Positions 62,028 through 64,000 of a stretch of 64,000 nucleotides of DNA are shown here, piece by piece. Within the stretch, counting starts at the first letter, position 1. Each line of letters opens with the position of its first letter. Under the pieces are notes generated by a model. It was not told the origin of the DNA, made no database searches, and saw only the letters and a program-made list of their open reading frames with translations. Location: assembly GCA_025462725.1 (NCBI GenBank), contig JAOAPE010000012.1, positions 1 through 64,000 of the forward strand, given 5' to 3'. The stretch is from Terriglobales bacterium (GTDB lineage: Bacteria; Acidobacteriota; Terriglobia; Terriglobales; Acidobacteriaceae). A program made the translations under genes and the position numbers.

Positions 62028-62525
62028 TCAACCCGCTTTGAAGTCGAGGACATCTTCGCCCTTGTTGAATATCTGCGCTTCGGGCACTCCTGCCGCTTGC
62101 GCTACTACTTTGTTCAGCGCCTCAATCTCGTTCTTGACCCATCCCACGGAAGAGAATCCGATTTTCTTGTTCGGCTCTACAATGAATATCGACGGCACAT
62201 TGGTCAATCCAAACGCATTCGATGCTGGATACTTCTTCATCTCGTCCAGCACGACAGGGAATGTCACGCCGAATTTCTTGGTGAACTCTGCCGTGTCTTC
62301 TTTCGTGTCCTGCGACACGCCGATGACCCGCACTTTGTCCTTTGGATAAGCCTTGTAGATGCGCTCAAGGAAGGGGAACGCGTACTGGCACGTTGGACAG
62401 CCCACCTTGAAAAATGCCGCCACCACCGGCGTGGAACTCTCGGCACCGTCCAATGAAAGCTGCCGTCCATCCAGTGTGCTGAGTGAAATGTCAGGCGCGG
62501 TCGCGCCCGGAGCGAGTGCCGGCAT
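62028..62525 (-). CDS. TlpA-like thioredoxin-fold protein
   Basis: The 165-residue protein has a thioredoxin fold with a CPTC redox pair (Cys43-Pro-Thr-Cys46) inside AAFFKVGCPTCQYAFPFLERIYKAY and the cis-Pro region NVPSIFIVEP. The resemblance is to the AhpC/TSA-TlpA group. No signal peptide is present, so it probably works in the cytoplasm. It is 65 bp upstream of the M28 peptidase and 21 bp after mutY in the same direction, so the three may be one transcript. Confidence 0.85.
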   Translation of the reverse strand: MPALAPGATAPDISLSTLDGRQLSLDGAESSTPVVAAFFKVGCPTCQYAFPFLERIYKAYPKDKVRVIGVSQDTKEDTAEFTKKFGVTFPVVLDEMKKYPASNAFGLTNVPSIFIVEPNKKIGFSSVGWVKNEIEALNKVVAQAAGVPEAQIFNKGEDVLDFKAG

Positions 62526-62546
62526 CTTCGTCTCTCCAGTTGGTCT

Positions 62547-63581
62547 TCAAGCTTTTCGATTCAACAAAACGCCCATGCGACGCAGGATTTTGCGCGTCAA
62601 CCCGGTAAGAGGCAGCTTCTCCGCCCGGCTCAATTCTACTCTTTGAGAGCCATGCTGCGGCTTCCCGCTCCAGACGTGGATATCGTAATCCGTCGTCGTG
62701 ATCGCGTGCCGCACTTTAAGCGTCGGAGCCCTCGTCGGAAATCGCGCGATGCTCGGCAATTCCCACATGCCCGCCATCAGCGTCGAATCGCTGGGGCGCT
62801 GCACCAGATGGACACCGCTGGAATCCAGAGACAACCGATATCCCAACTTCGCCGTCCGCCGCGCACTGCGCTTGACGCGGATTTTCGCTCCACGGGTCGC
62901 GCACCACTTCTTCACCGGACACGCGCCACACTCTGGCGTGATCGGCAGGCAAACCGTCGCTCCCAATTCCATCATTGCCTGATTGAAGTCGCCGGGCCGA
63001 TCCGGCGAAATCAGCTCCTGCGCGCCCGCCCAAAAATCCAGCGGATCATCTTCCTTGCGGCCGCTCAACCGAAGCAGTACCCGCTCTACGTTCCCGTCCA
63101 CCACTGCCGTAGGTTCCCCGAACGCGATACTCGCGATTGCTGCCGCCGTGTAGCGACCTATCCCCGGCAACTCCCGCAACTCCGCTGAACTCCTCGGAAT
63201 CCTATTGCTTGCACTCACCAACTGTTTAGCCGCAGCATGCAGCATCCGCGCCCGACGGTAGTATCCCAACCCGCTCCATTGCGCGAGCACGTCTTGCTCG
63301 TCCGCCTCCGCCAAATCGCGCAGTGTGGGAAACGCAAGCAGGAATCGCTTGTAGTACTCCAGGACGGCTGCCACGCGGGTCTGCTGCAGCATGATCTCTG
63401 AGACCCAAATGTGATATGGATTGCGCGTCCGCCGCCATGGTAGATCACGCTTCGATGCGTCATACCAGCGCAACAAACGGGACTGAAATACCTTCGGCCG
63501 GACTACGCCAGGCAGAGAACGTTGCACCACAGGTGAATTAGCAGGCTTCAAGGAAGATGATTCTAAGTGTCGGCTCTCCAA
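62547..63581 (-). CDS. mutY: A/G-specific adenine glycosylase MutY
   Basis: MutY removes adenine mispaired with 8-oxoguanine. The 344-residue protein has the catalytic Glu62 in LPWRRTRNPYHIWVSEIMLQQT, the helix-hairpin-helix LPGIGRYTAAAIASIAF, the catalytic Asp162 in AVVDGNVERV, and a [4Fe-4S] cluster C211-x6-C218-x2-C221-x5-C227. A NUDIX-like C-terminal domain follows but is short. The TTG start at 63581 gives about 30 extra N-terminal residues; later GTG codons are possible. Confidence 0.92.
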   Translation of the reverse strand: MESRHLESSSLKPANSPVVQRSLPGVVRPKVFQSRLLRWYDASKRDLPWRRTRNPYHIWVSEIMLQQTRVAAVLEYYKRFLLAFPTLRDLAEADEQDVLAQWSGLGYYRRARMLHAAAKQLVSASNRIPRSSAELRELPGIGRYTAAAIASIAFGEPTAVVDGNVERVLLRLSGRKEDDPLDFWAGAQELISPDRPGDFNQAMMELGATVCLPITPECGACPVKKWCATRGAKIRVKRSARRTAKLGYRLSLDSSGVHLVQRPSDSTLMAGMWELPSIARFPTRAPTLKVRHAITTTDYDIHVWSGKPQHGSQRVELSRAEKLPLTGLTRKILRRMGVLLNRKA

Positions 63582-63657
63582 TTCACAATAAGCGCGTGAC
63601 TAAAGGACAACAGCGCCCTCACTCGCAGCATCTCTAATCAAGTTCGGAGCAGAATAC

Positions 63658-64000
63658 TTGATCCCCTACCAATTCTTTCGCGCGGCAGCGTTGCTAACCA
63701 CTGCCACTTTCTTCATCATTTCTGGTTGCGGAGGCGGCGGAAGCAGCACTCCCACGCCGACCAGCGTAGCAACGCCAACGCCAACGCCAACTCCTACTCC
63801 CACTCCGACTCCCACCGGCGGAGGCACCGGTGGCGGCCCCACTCCGGCAGGAACCGCAACCGTGGTCTCCGTAGGCGCAGGACAGACTGCCAGCGGAACC
63901 GATATCAGCGTTTCGGCGCCAGCCTCCTCAACTCCGCCTAACGCCGAATTGCTCGGCGTGACTAATGTAGGGACAGGTGGCAGCGCCAGTAATAGCGGCT
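63658..64000 (+). CDS. Thr-Pro-rich lipoprotein, C-terminus beyond the window
   Basis: The frame from TTG 63658, with GGAG 8 nt upstream, is open to the right edge. It reads a signal peptide with lipobox IISGC (Cys24), then a Gly/Ser stretch, about 20 residues of Thr-Pro repeat encoded by ACTCCN and ACGCCA units (63757-63811), a Gly-rich turn, and TATVVSVGAGQTASGTDISV. This resembles cell-surface lipoproteins with a Thr-Pro linker leading to an Ig-like or beta-solenoid domain. The rest is unknown. Confidence 0.75.
   Translation, partial: MIPYQFFRAAALLTTATFFIISGCGGGGSSTPTPTSVATPTPTPTPTPTPTPTGGGTGGGPTPAGTATVVSVGAGQTASGTDISVSAPASSTPPNAELLGVTNVGTGGSASNSG

Noticed and set aside
63757-63811. Repeats at the right edge as a CRISPR array
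   Set aside because: The units are 6 bp without spacers and encode Thr-Pro repeats in frame.

Overview
This 64 kb window looks like chromosomal DNA from an Acidobacteriota bacterium of the Terriglobia/Koribacter type. That placement is inferred from gene content and style: ribosomal proteins with Ala/Lys-rich tails, a PaoABC-type periplasmic aldehyde oxidoreductase, an IPT/Ig-like matrixin-type secreted protein, a protein kinase fused to a formylglycine-generating-enzyme-like domain, and several small secreted proteins. GC content is moderately high. No rRNA, tRNA, CRISPR array, insertion sequence or prophage was seen. No gap between genes exceeds 300 bp.

Layout. 1-17254 (+): the end of tuf, then one uninterrupted S10-spc-alpha supercluster, rpsJ to rplQ, with secY, adk, map, infA, rpmJ and rpoA in the usual places, closed by an intrinsic terminator. 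Its longer gaps hold either degenerate 7-bp tandem repeats or short perfect hairpins. 17256-19948: a ParD/ParE-like toxin-antitoxin pair with four operator-like repeats, a VanZ-like membrane protein and guaB. 20054-28437 (+): an outer-membrane-type protein, then rimP-nusA-infB-DUF503-rbfA-nrnA with a promoter and an attenuator-like hairpin ahead of rimP, and a small membrane protein. 28494-31334 (+): an ArnT-like glycosyltransferase and a double-GNAT protein.

31370-37794 (-): a peptide-related block with an OPT transporter, its terminator, then yggS, DUF167, a POT-like transporter, an M24 peptidase and two small membrane proteins, mostly tightly spaced or overlapping. 37950-41906 (-): paoC-paoB-paoA. 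42053-43707 (+): comF and an HNH protein behind a good sigma-70 promoter. 43765-44991: an aminoglycoside-phosphotransferase-like protein preceded by a sigma-54-type promoter and a palindrome, and followed by a UUCG-loop terminator.

45006-50384: secreted proteins, including a 982-residue pseudo-matrixin with Ig-like domains, and a single-domain response regulator. 50447-57803: a lipoprotein, a thioredoxin-reductase-like protein, the kinase-FGE fusion, a secreted protein and a TonB-like protein. 57807-63581 (-): a 764-residue protein with a divergent class III nucleotide-cyclase-like domain, an M28 peptidase, a TlpA-like thioredoxin-fold protein and mutY. A Thr-Pro-rich lipoprotein begins at 63658 and runs off the right edge.

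The strongest candidates for something undescribed are the heptad arrays and hairpins in the ribosomal supercluster, the sigma-54-type control of the kinase-like gene, the cyclase-like 764-residue protein, the operator array of the toxin-antitoxin pair, and the start-stop duplication ahead of paoA.
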